Assembly (NCBI GenBank): GCA_024643345.1
Contig: JAHENB010000006.1
Coordinates: forward strand, 53,729 to 117,728
Direction of reading: 5' to 3'
Source of the DNA: Maribacter sp.
GTDB taxonomy: Bacteria; Bacteroidota; Bacteroidia; Flavobacteriales; Flavobacteriaceae
DNA length: 64,000 nucleotides
Shown: in pieces, positions 58,036 through 64,000 of the stretch
How positions within the stretch are numbered: position 1 is the stretch's first letter
Layout: each line of letters opens with the position of its first letter
The notes under the pieces: model-generated
Told to the model about the DNA's origin: nothing
Database searches by the model: none
The model's input: the letters and a program-made list of their open reading frames with translations, nothing else
Made by a program: the position numbers and the translations under genes

Positions 58036-58066
58036 TTGCGTGCCATAATAGGAAAAAGTACATTTG
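58036..58066 (+). promoter_or_regulatory. promoter of the tRNA-Ser/tRNA-Pro unit
   Basis: A TTG at 58036-58038 and TACATTTG at 58059-58066, separated by 20 bases, fit the Bacteroidota -33/-7 pair exactly. Transcription would start near 58073. A CCCGAG/CTCGGG hairpin at 58079-58094 lies between this start and the tRNA and may be a processing or anti-terminator feature. Confidence 0.72.
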
Positions 58067-58119
58067 CAACCGCATTTTTCCCGAGTGGGCTCGGGATGAC
58101 GTTCTTGGAACAAACCAAT

Positions 58120-58203
58120 GGAGAGGTGCCGGAGTGGTAACGGAGCAGATTGCTAATCTGTCGACGCGTAAGTGTCGCCAGGGTTCGAATCCCTGTCTCT
58201 CCG
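58120..58203 (+). tRNA. tRNA-Ser (anticodon GCT)
   Basis: A serine tRNA reading AGC and AGU. The acceptor stem GGAGAGG pairs with TCTCTCC, the anticodon GCT is at 58152-58154 in the loop TTGCTAA, a variable arm follows as expected for serine, and the T-loop is GGTTCGAATCC. The CCA end is not encoded. Confidence 0.96.
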
Positions 58204-58237
58204 CAATATCCTTTGAAATACTGGAAATCACACCGTT

Positions 58238-58315
58238 CGGGGTGTAGCGTAGCCCGGTTATCGCGCCTGCTTTGGGAGCAGGAGGTCGCAGGTTCGAATC
58301 CTGCCACCCCGACCA
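58238..58315 (+). tRNA. tRNA-Pro (anticodon TGG)
   Basis: A proline tRNA with acceptor stem CGGGGTG pairing with CACCCCG, anticodon TGG at 58273-58275 in loop TTTGGGA, T-arm GCAGGTTCGAATCCTGC, and an encoded CCA end. It is 34 bases after tRNA-Ser and shares its promoter. Its 3' part is repeated downstream at 58449-58481. Confidence 0.97.
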
Positions 58316-58317
58316 AC

Positions 58318-58347
58318 AAAAGCCAGACATTCTTGTCTGGCTTTTTT
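58318..58347 (+). terminator. terminator after tRNA-Pro
   Basis: AAAGCCAGACA pairs with TGTCTGGCTTT around a TTCT loop, ending in a run of T. It closes the two-tRNA transcript. Confidence 0.9.
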
Positions 58348-58448
58348 GTTTGAACGAGCAGAAAGTGGAGCTATCATTGCGAAATGAGAACAAAAAAAAT
58401 ATGGGAACGCGCGAGCGTTCTGGCTTTTGTTGAGCACCGACCCAACTT

Positions 58449-58481
58449 CAGGTTCAGCGGAGCTAATCCTGCCACCCCGAC
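58449..58481 (+). repeat. partial duplicate of the tRNA-Pro 3' end
   Basis: CAGGTTC (58449-58455) plus AATCCTGCCACCCCGAC (58465-58481) repeat the tRNA-Pro bases 58289-58295 and 58297-58313 exactly. In the duplicate, nine bases (58456-58464) replace the single G between these blocks. The 17-base right block is the classic position of an integrase attachment core. Confidence 0.82.
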
Positions 58482-58544
58482 TTTTAACAATTTAGCTCTT
58501 ATAAACTATTGATTATCAGAGTTTTGTATTTTTTAACTTTACTG

Positions 58545-58574
58545 CAAAACAGTTCAAAACAGTTCAAAACAGTA
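58545..58574 (+). repeat. 10-bp tandem repeat, three copies
   Basis: CAAAACAGTT at 58545-58554 and 58555-58564, and CAAAACAGTA at 58565-58574. Iteron-like spacing of one helical turn. Lies 64 bases after the tRNA fragment. Confidence 0.85.
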
Positions 58575-58852
58575 CAAATTTCATATCGGACGTGTTCTAT
58601 TACGTGTCCTGTTTTTATGTTATCCTTTGGTGGGTCATTTGAACAAAGGGCTTTAACAGATGGGTTCGAAGGGAACTCGGACGAGGCTAGGCAGGTTTAT
58701 TTTGGTTATAAAAGGATAAGGGAATATCACTTCAATCTTGGGTCATTTTGAACGCACTTGTTATGTCCCTTAAAAAGGCCGTTTTAAAGTCCAGCTAAAT
58801 TGACTTGAAAATGAAATAGGCCGCTATATGAGAAACCAGAATTAAATTTTAG

Positions 58853-59281
58853 TCATGGCCTGAGTTTCACGAATATTTCGGACATGGTTTCTGGGTCAAT
58901 GGCCTCCATATCTATCAATTTTAAGGACTTGACCATTTCGAGCGTTGAGGTTTTATATTTTTTAAAGTGGGGTGTCTGCAGATGCGATTCGTACGCTTCT
59001 TTGGTCGCATAGATCTCCAAAAGCCTAATTTGGGACTTATTTTCTTTTTGGTACATGGGATAAATACAGATAACGCCCGGTTCCAGCCTAACGGATGCTT
59101 CGGATTCTTCCTTCAAGATGGCCAAATAGTCATCAATAAATTGTGGCGCAATTTCGATTTCGGCTATCCGTATCATCATACGACCGTGGTTTGAGTTTTT
59201 TTCATCTTCTTTATTATCTTGGCAAGAAGCTGCCATCAAAACAATCACAAATCCGATCCAAACTATCTTAAAATCCTTCAT
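58853..59281 (-). CDS. ABM-fold lipoprotein, putative quinol monooxygenase
   Basis: A 142-residue protein. Start at MKDFKIVWIGFVIVLMAASC, a lipoprotein signal with lipobox MAASC; the frame to 59359 adds 26 residues that overlap the next gene. The domain has MMIRIAEIEIAPQFIDDYLA, VICIYPMYQKENKSQIRLLE and HLQTPHFKKYK, matching the antibiotic-biosynthesis monooxygenase fold (YgiN-like). Members act on quinones or small aldehydes; here it would be outside the cytoplasm. It is 10 bases downstream of the acetyltransferase gene and probably cotranscribed with it. Confidence 0.87.
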   Translation of the reverse strand: MKDFKIVWIGFVIVLMAASCQDNKEDEKNSNHGRMMIRIAEIEIAPQFIDDYLAILKEESEASVRLEPGVICIYPMYQKENKSQIRLLEIYATKEAYESHLQTPHFKKYKTSTLEMVKSLKLIDMEAIDPETMSEIFVKLRP

Positions 59282-59291
59282 CTTTTTGAAA

Positions 59292-59867
59292 TTAATGTAC
59301 CTCCAAATTCTTGACCACCTTCGCCGGAATCCCTGCGACCACGGTATTATCGGGAACATCTTTTGTAACCACGGCCCCAGCCGCCACTACCGAGTTCTTA
59401 CCAATGGTCACTCCCGGTAAAATCGTGCATGCCGCTCCCAACCAAGCATTTCGTTTTATCACAATGGCGCCAAGATCTAACGATTTGCGATCTGCCGGAT
59501 CCAAGGGATGGTTTTCGGTGATCAGGTTTACCTTGGGGCCTATCTGTACTTCGTCTTCGATGGTGATCCCGCCCAGGTCTAGAAAGGTACAGGCATGGTT
59601 GATGAATACATTTTTGCCCAATGCTATGTGCTTTCCGAAATTGGTGTAGAAGGGAATAAAAATGCGGGTACTGCCATCGATGGTCCTTCCGGTGAGATGG
59701 CTTAACCGATCACGGATCTGATCGACACTGGTCGAGGTATTCAGATCCGCGGACAATTGTATCGCCCTATTGACCAACTTCCATACTTTGGGCCATTGTG
59801 GATGCTCCTTGGGCACGATTCCCCCAGCGAGCAACAGTTTAAAAATATCGTTTTCCTCTTTATCCAT
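59292..59867 (-). CDS. hexapeptide-repeat O-acetyltransferase
   Basis: A 191-residue left-handed beta-helix acetyltransferase of the maltose/galactoside/NodL group. The C-terminal half shows hexapeptide repeats (e.g. IGPKVNLITENHPLDPADRK with the catalytic histidine, then GAVVTKDVPDNTVVAGIPAK). The N-terminus MDKEENDIFKLLLAGGIVPK is a helical cap somewhat unlike standard Maa proteins. Acceptor unknown. Lies between the ABM lipoprotein and the first AraC gene, all on the minus strand. Confidence 0.9.
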   Translation of the reverse strand: MDKEENDIFKLLLAGGIVPKEHPQWPKVWKLVNRAIQLSADLNTSTSVDQIRDRLSHLTGRTIDGSTRIFIPFYTNFGKHIALGKNVFINHACTFLDLGGITIEDEVQIGPKVNLITENHPLDPADRKSLDLGAIVIKRNAWLGAACTILPGVTIGKNSVVAAGAVVTKDVPDNTVVAGIPAKVVKNLEVH

Positions 59868-59907
59868 AAGACCCTTTCCCAGGCACCACTTTTAAAATTG
59901 ACAAGGT

Positions 59908-60810
59908 TCAATTCATCTGCCGAAATTCGTTCGGGGAATGCCCAACTTTCTGTTTAAATAGCCTACTGAAATGCTGTGGATATTTAAAGCCCAGTTCATA
60001 GGCAATTTCACTGACCGACTTGCTGGGGTCGAAGACCTTTTCCTTGGCCACTTCAATCAATTTGTTCTGTATATATTCCTGCGCGGAATAACCGGTTTCC
60101 TTTTTGACCAGATCGCCAAAGTAGTTCGCGCTCAAATGTAGATTTTCGGCAAAATGGCTTACCGAAGGTAGTCCGTTGGTTTTAGGTTTTTCCGATGAAA
60201 AATAAGCGCCCAGCATCGAATCGAATTTTTCCAAAGCACCTTGGTGTTGGATTTCCCTGGTCAAAAATTGCCGGTCATAAAAACGCATACAATAATCCAA
60301 CAACAGTTCAATATTACTTACAATGAGTTTTTTGCTGTGCTTGTCAAGGTTTTGCTCCAGTTCGTATTGAATTTTGTCCAACACACTCAATATCAATTCA
60401 CGTTCCCGAGCGGACAAGTGAAGGGCCTCCTTTACTGAATATGAGAAAAAATTGTACGAATTCATTTTTCTGCCCAATTCGCTTCCCAATAACAAGTCTG
60501 GGTGAAAAATCAAGGCATATCCTTTAGGGACATAATCAGGCTCATAATCTAACCCGACTTTTTGCCCTGGCCCGACAAAAACCATGGAACCCTCATCAAA
60601 ATCGTATTCTCCACCTCCATACTTCAGCTTGCAGTTTTTGGCATCTTTCAGAAAAACGGCATGACAATCAAAATGCAATCCATCATACGAATAATCGGGA
60701 AATGCATCGGCGTTTTCGTAATCCAAAATACCAACTAACGGGTGTGATGGACTGGAATTTCGCCATTTAAAAAAATCGGCCACTGTCTTGATATGAAATA
60801 TGCTTTTCAT
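59908..60810 (-). CDS. AraC-family regulator, copy 1
   Basis: A 300-residue soluble regulator; start at MKSIFHIKTVADFFKWRN (the frame to 60852 adds 14 residues). A cupin-like N-terminal sensor domain (VFLKDAKNCKLKYGGGEYDF, VFVGPGQKVGLDYEP) is followed by a C-terminal AraC domain with two helix-turn-helices, SHFAENLHLSANYFGDLVK and VSEIAYELGFKYPQHFSRLF. Faces the plus-strand gene at 60965 with two direct repeats and a promoter between them. A close paralogue lies at 62684-63595; the last 60 bases before the end match exactly. Confidence 0.94.
   Translation of the reverse strand: MKSIFHIKTVADFFKWRNSSPSHPLVGILDYENADAFPDYSYDGLHFDCHAVFLKDAKNCKLKYGGGEYDFDEGSMVFVGPGQKVGLDYEPDYVPKGYALIFHPDLLLGSELGRKMNSYNFFSYSVKEALHLSARERELILSVLDKIQYELEQNLDKHSKKLIVSNIELLLDYCMRFYDRQFLTREIQHQGALEKFDSMLGAYFSSEKPKTNGLPSVSHFAENLHLSANYFGDLVKKETGYSAQEYIQNKLIEVAKEKVFDPSKSVSEIAYELGFKYPQHFSRLFKQKVGHSPNEFRQMN
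59917..59976 (-). repeat. 60-bp exact repeat within AraC copy 1
   Basis: Identical to 62693-62752, where it lies in the other AraC gene. Encodes the last 20 or so residues including the second helix-turn-helix of the DNA-binding domain. The rest of the two genes differs clearly, so this block is unusually conserved. Confidence 0.9.
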
Positions 60811-60876
60811 TTTCTTTCGATTATGAAATAAAGATAAGCTATTGACAACCAAGGATTCAAGCCAAAATGCAAAAAA

Positions 60877-60911
60877 CCGTAATTAAGGTATGAACATCCG
60901 TAATTAGGGTA
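60877..60911 (+). promoter_or_regulatory. predicted AraC operator, two direct repeats
   Basis: CCGTAATTAAGGTA at 60877-60890 and CCGTAATTAGGGTA at 60898-60911, 21 bp from start to start, the spacing typical of AraC-family dimers. The right copy ends one base before the -33 TTG. A weaker third copy (ATTAGGGTA at 60928-60936) overlaps the -7 element. Confidence 0.75.
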
Positions 60912-60912
60912 C

Positions 60913-60942
60913 TTGCATTCCTATTTCATTAGGGTATTTTTG
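60913..60942 (+). promoter_or_regulatory. promoter of the gene at 60965
   Basis: -33 TTG at 60913-60915 and -7 TATTTTTG at 60935-60942, 19 bases apart. The likely start near 60948 leaves a leader of about 17 bases. The activator site directly abuts the -33 element, as expected for a class II activator. Confidence 0.72.
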
Positions 60943-60964
60943 ATTCGGAAGAAAACAAAGTTTG

Positions 60965-61741
60965 ATGAAAGACATATCGAATGTACTGCTCACCCTATTT
61001 TTTTTAGTTATTTGTAGACAAGCAAATGCGCAAGAAGAAGACCGTCAGTTTCTTGATGATTTTCGCGGAACCGTCAGTGTCACCAATAACGGTATATCGT
61101 TGGTACCCTCTTTTTCATTGGGGGATCCGGCAGCAATCTTCGATTTGAAGTTTACCAAAGGCAGGGTAAGCTTTGAGCCCGATATGCGTTTTGCTTTGGA
61201 AGGAAAACCATGGGCCATGCTGTTTTGGTTCCGTTACAAGGCCATTGAAAATGAAAAGTTCTCGCTTCGGATAGGGGCACATCCCGCATTGAATTTTAGG
61301 ACGGTAAGCATAATTCGGGATGGCCAAACTGAAGAACTATTGGAATCGCGGAGGTATTTAGCAGCGGAGATTGTTCCCACTTACAAAATATCCGAAAAAG
61401 TAAGTGTAGGTATGTACTACTTGCGTGGGCAGGGTTTTGACGAAGGGGTAAAAATCACTAATTTTTTGGTGTTTAATTCATCCTTCAATAATATGTTCAT
61501 CTCGGAGCAATTTTATTTTAATGTAACACCCCAGGCATACTTTTTAACGACCGATGATCTAAAGGGATATTACGTGGCAGGCTATATAACATTCGCCAAA
61601 AAAGATTTCCCGCTTTCTATTTCGGCCATTTTGAACAAGGCCATTGATACCGAAATAGTGCCGGAAGATGATTTTACTTGGAACGTTTCCTTGAACTATA
61701 GCTTCCCAAATCCTAATAGAGAATCTAAAAAACGAATATAA
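60965..61741 (+). CDS. secreted hypothetical protein, outer-membrane barrel-like
   Basis: A 258-residue protein; ATG chosen over a TTG one codon earlier. Signal peptide MKDISNVLLTLFFLVICRQANAQ. The mature part alternates hydrophobic and polar residues in strands such as FDLKFTKGRVSFEPDMRFAL, MLFWFRYKAIENEKFSLRIG and VSVGMYYLRGQ, ending in NVSLNYSFPNPN, which suggests a small outer-membrane barrel. Function unknown. It is followed 19 bases later by the MBL gene, and the pair would be controlled by the AraC site upstream. Confidence 0.78.
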   Translation: MKDISNVLLTLFFLVICRQANAQEEDRQFLDDFRGTVSVTNNGISLVPSFSLGDPAAIFDLKFTKGRVSFEPDMRFALEGKPWAMLFWFRYKAIENEKFSLRIGAHPALNFRTVSIIRDGQTEELLESRRYLAAEIVPTYKISEKVSVGMYYLRGQGFDEGVKITNFLVFNSSFNNMFISEQFYFNVTPQAYFLTTDDLKGYYVAGYITFAKKDFPLSISAILNKAIDTEIVPEDDFTWNVSLNYSFPNPNRESKKRI

Positions 61742-61760
61742 ATTAAACTGGAACCTTACA

Positions 61761-62666
61761 ATGAAAAATTTTACACACTTTTCTATCCTATCTACACTAT
61801 TGTTTTTGATAGTATCGGGTAGCCTGATTGCCCAATCGGATGAGGATAAAACAACAGCAAAAAAACAGCAGGCCAAAGCCCCCAAAACCCAACCTTTTGG
61901 TGCTGAAGCTTTCAAACCTTCCGATAAGACCACATTGCGTTGGTTGGGCATGGGTGGGTTTTTTGTGAATAGCCAGGGTACTACTTTTATGATAGACCCG
62001 CTTTTAAAAGGGTTCGATATGCCGATAATGATAGATTTCCCCATTAAAACGGAGGAAGTTCCCGGCCTTGATGCAATATTGGTTACCCATGCGGATAATG
62101 ATCATTACAGCGTTCCTACCACCAAAGATTTATCCGGGGTTACCAAAGTTTTTCATTCTACCGTTTATGTAGACTCCCTAATGACCAATGAAGGGTTTAC
62201 TTCCCAAGGCCATGATATCGGTGGAACTTTTGATGTTGGACCAATTCATGTAACATTAACGGCGGCCGATCATGCCTATCAAAATGCCTATCCGGGAATG
62301 AGCGAACGTATTTTCAAGGATGAGGATGCCTGCGGATTTTGGATCGAGACTCCCGATGGAAATATTTGGGCACCGGGAGATTCGCGCTTAATGCAAGAGC
62401 ATTTGGAATATGAAGCACCGGATGCCATTCTGTTCGATTTTTCCGATAGCGAGTGGCATTTTACCTTGGAAGGTGCCATTAAAATTGCCAATGCCTATCC
62501 AAATACACCCTTGTTACTTAACCATTGGGGTTCTGTGGATGCCCCGGATTTTCCTCCGTTTAATGCAGACCCAAAAGATCTTTATGATAAAGTAGTGAAT
62601 CCGGAAAGGATTGTTGTTTTAGCACCGGGGGAACCTTATGAGTTAAAGAGGTTGGAAATAAAATAG
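61761..62666 (+). CDS. secreted MBL-fold metallo-hydrolase
   Basis: A 301-residue UlaG-like metallo-beta-lactamase-fold protein with signal peptide (LLFLIVSGSLIAQ). The metal motif is HADNDH at residues 110-115, where the usual second histidine of HxHxDH is aspartate; later ligands are ADHAY, APGDSRLM and LLNHWG. The variant keeps a plausible carboxylate-rich site and the lineage HxDxDH is seen in some hydrolases by memory. Substrate unknown. Cotranscribed with the preceding barrel-like gene. Confidence 0.88.
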   Translation: MKNFTHFSILSTLLFLIVSGSLIAQSDEDKTTAKKQQAKAPKTQPFGAEAFKPSDKTTLRWLGMGGFFVNSQGTTFMIDPLLKGFDMPIMIDFPIKTEEVPGLDAILVTHADNDHYSVPTTKDLSGVTKVFHSTVYVDSLMTNEGFTSQGHDIGGTFDVGPIHVTLTAADHAYQNAYPGMSERIFKDEDACGFWIETPDGNIWAPGDSRLMQEHLEYEAPDAILFDFSDSEWHFTLEGAIKIANAYPNTPLLLNHWGSVDAPDFPPFNADPKDLYDKVVNPERIVVLAPGEPYELKRLEIK

Positions 62667-62683
62667 AAGAAAACAAAAATCTC

Positions 62684-63595
62684 CTAATTCAACTGCCGAA
62701 ATTCGTTCGGGGAATGCCCAACTTTCTGTTTAAATAGCCTACTGAAATGCTGGGGGTATTTAAATCCGAGTTCATAAGCGATTTCACTGACCGTTTTCTC
62801 GGAATGAAAAGTCTTGTTTTTGGCCAATTCTATAATCTTGTCCTGGATATAGTCTTTGGCCGATTTTCCGGTTTCATTTTTGACTAAGTCTCCAAAATAA
62901 TTTGGGGATAAATGTAGCACTTCCGCAAAATAGGCTACGGTGGGCAGTCCTAACTTCATGGGTTTTTCGGATTCAAAATAACCGTTGAGCAATATTTCGA
63001 ACTTTTCTAAAACGCCCTTGTTCGCATTGTCCCTTGTGATGAATTGGCGGTCATAGAACCGATCGCAATAATTTAGAAAAAGCTCAATATTGGAAGTGAT
63101 GAGCTTTTTGCTATGCTTGTCCACTCCTTTTTTTAGTTCGTAATTAATTTTTGAAAAGCAATCCAATACCAACTGTCGTTCTTCTTCCGAAACATGGAGG
63201 GCCTCATTGGTCTGATAACCGAAAAAACTATAGTTTCCCATATGCTCGCCCAAAGATGTTCCCATCAAGAGATCGGGATGAAAGGCAAGCCCATGGCCTA
63301 AAGGCTGATAAACTTGTCCATCTGTTTCTACATCCAATATTTGACCGGGAGATATGAAAACAAGAGTGCCCTCTTGATAATCATAATAATTATTACCGTA
63401 TTTAAGATCGCCACATTTTGTTTGTTTTAATAAGGCACAATAAAAACCAAAATGAAGACGAATCTTTTTCTGTCCGTTCCAATCTCGTGGTTTGGCTTTG
63501 GAAAAATCAATAATACTTACTAGCGGGTGCAACGTTTCGTGATTGTTTAGAACATTGTAATCGTTTACGGTATCAAAACGGTATAAGTTATCCAT
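62684..63595 (-). CDS. AraC-family regulator, copy 2
   Basis: A 303-residue paralogue of the regulator at 59908-60810, with the same architecture: VFISPGQILDVETDG cupin region, then AYFAEVLHLSPNYFGDLVK and VSEIAYELGFKYPQHFSRLF. Start at MDNLYRFDTVNDYNVLNN (three more residues possible from 63604). The recognition helices match copy 1 almost residue for residue, so both should bind the same kind of site. It faces the aldo/keto reductase gene with a matching operator in between. Confidence 0.94.
   Translation of the reverse strand: MDNLYRFDTVNDYNVLNNHETLHPLVSIIDFSKAKPRDWNGQKKIRLHFGFYCALLKQTKCGDLKYGNNYYDYQEGTLVFISPGQILDVETDGQVYQPLGHGLAFHPDLLMGTSLGEHMGNYSFFGYQTNEALHVSEEERQLVLDCFSKINYELKKGVDKHSKKLITSNIELFLNYCDRFYDRQFITRDNANKGVLEKFEILLNGYFESEKPMKLGLPTVAYFAEVLHLSPNYFGDLVKNETGKSAKDYIQDKIIELAKNKTFHSEKTVSEIAYELGFKYPQHFSRLFKQKVGHSPNEFRQLN
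62693..62752 (-). repeat. 60-bp exact repeat within AraC copy 2
   Basis: The partner of 59917-59976. See that entry; identity ends abruptly at 62752, where the paralogues diverge. Confidence 0.9.
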
Positions 63596-63662
63596 GAGCA
63601 ACATTTTTATAGGTACGAATTTAATACTTTTTAAAAGCCAATAGGGCTTACTGCTTGTATAT

Positions 63663-63697
63663 CAGTAAAATTGGTAGTCATTCCAGTAATATGTATA
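63663..63697 (+). promoter_or_regulatory. predicted AraC operator, second site
   Basis: CAGTAAAATTGGTA at 63663-63676 and CAGTAATATGTATA at 63684-63697, again 21 bp from start to start and again ending one base before a TTG. They follow the pattern C(A/C)GTAA with a GTA-like end, shared with the site at 60877-60911. A TTACTG at 63648-63653 forms an inverted partner to the left copy. Confidence 0.65.
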
Positions 63698-63698
63698 C

Positions 63699-64000
<302 letters not shown>

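Larger units (their letters stand above)
58348..58852. other. 505-base gap with tRNA fragment and tandem repeat
   Basis: Apart from the tRNA-Pro fragment and tandem repeat listed separately, an 80-codon plus-strand frame (58509-58751, TTG start) is open. It reads through the tandem repeat and then CPVFMLSFGGSFEQRALTDG. It resembles no family and may be chance or decayed coding sequence. A GAACGC/GCGTTC hairpin lies near 58404-58420. I interpret the whole stretch as debris of a lost element. Confidence 0.45.

Noticed and set aside
57945..58393. Open frames across the tRNA region on both strands
   Set aside because: They read through two certain tRNA genes; the protein sequences are tRNA-derived.
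58545..58574. CRISPR array
   Set aside because: The repeat unit is 10 bp and strictly tandem, with no spacers and no cas genes.

Overview
The window is a chromosomal segment of a marine-type Flavobacteriaceae bacterium (phylum Bacteroidota). The evidence is a SusC/SusD pair, a DUF3822 protein, a long two-domain aspartokinase/homoserine dehydrogenase followed by thrB and thrC, many AraC-type regulators, no obvious Shine-Dalgarno sites, and -7 promoter elements of the Bacteroidota form TAnnTTTG. I see no phage, insertion sequence, rRNA or CRISPR array. The exact genus cannot be fixed by reading alone.

Layout. 1-6.5 kb is housekeeping: a 5'-truncated pyrB, an overlapping run of a small protein, a DUF3291 protein and ribonuclease Z, then pdxH, a SixA-like phosphatase abutting polyphosphate kinase, and a MiaE-type tRNA hydroxylase. 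6.65-13.42 kb is a complete, tightly packed ebo operon (eboA-B-C-D-E-F) with a TMEM220-family membrane protein as a seventh gene. This is the most interesting system here: a prenyltransferase, a sugar-phosphate cyclase, a TIM-barrel protein and two hydrolases that in other bacteria are tied to making or exporting a secondary metabolite whose identity is unknown. 13.4-19.6 kb holds dnaX, the RNase P RNA, rsmD, a DUF3822/pilin-like pair and a RecD-like helicase. 19.7-23.5 kb holds kdsB, a HAD hydrolase and a KdnB-type dehydrogenase, suggesting 8-amino-Kdo in the lipopolysaccharide core. 23.5-34 kb carries yebC, phhB, gcvT, the thrABC operon and the metabolite-repair enzyme Nnr. 34-47 kb carries clpC, gyrA, a TPR protein, an NlpC/P60 protein without its catalytic cysteine, a thiolase, a PgpH-type c-di-AMP phosphodiesterase and a TPR-AraC regulator.

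47-58 kb is an uptake module: SusC, SusD and a large FG-GAP/UnbV lipoprotein, with a seven-CXXCH cytochrome upstream. Two copies of a near-perfect palindrome flank the three SusC/D/FG-GAP genes. 58.0-58.9 kb has tRNA-Ser and tRNA-Pro, followed by a second copy of the 3' part of tRNA-Pro and a short tandem repeat, which looks like the scar of an integrated element. 58.9-64 kb is accessory: a monooxygenase-fold lipoprotein, an acetyltransferase, two closely related AraC regulators, an outer-membrane-like protein, a metallo-hydrolase and a truncated aldo/keto reductase. Each AraC gene faces a divergent target gene, and both intergenic regions contain the same layout: two direct repeats 21 bp apart that end one base before a TTG -33 element, with a -7 element 19 bp further on.
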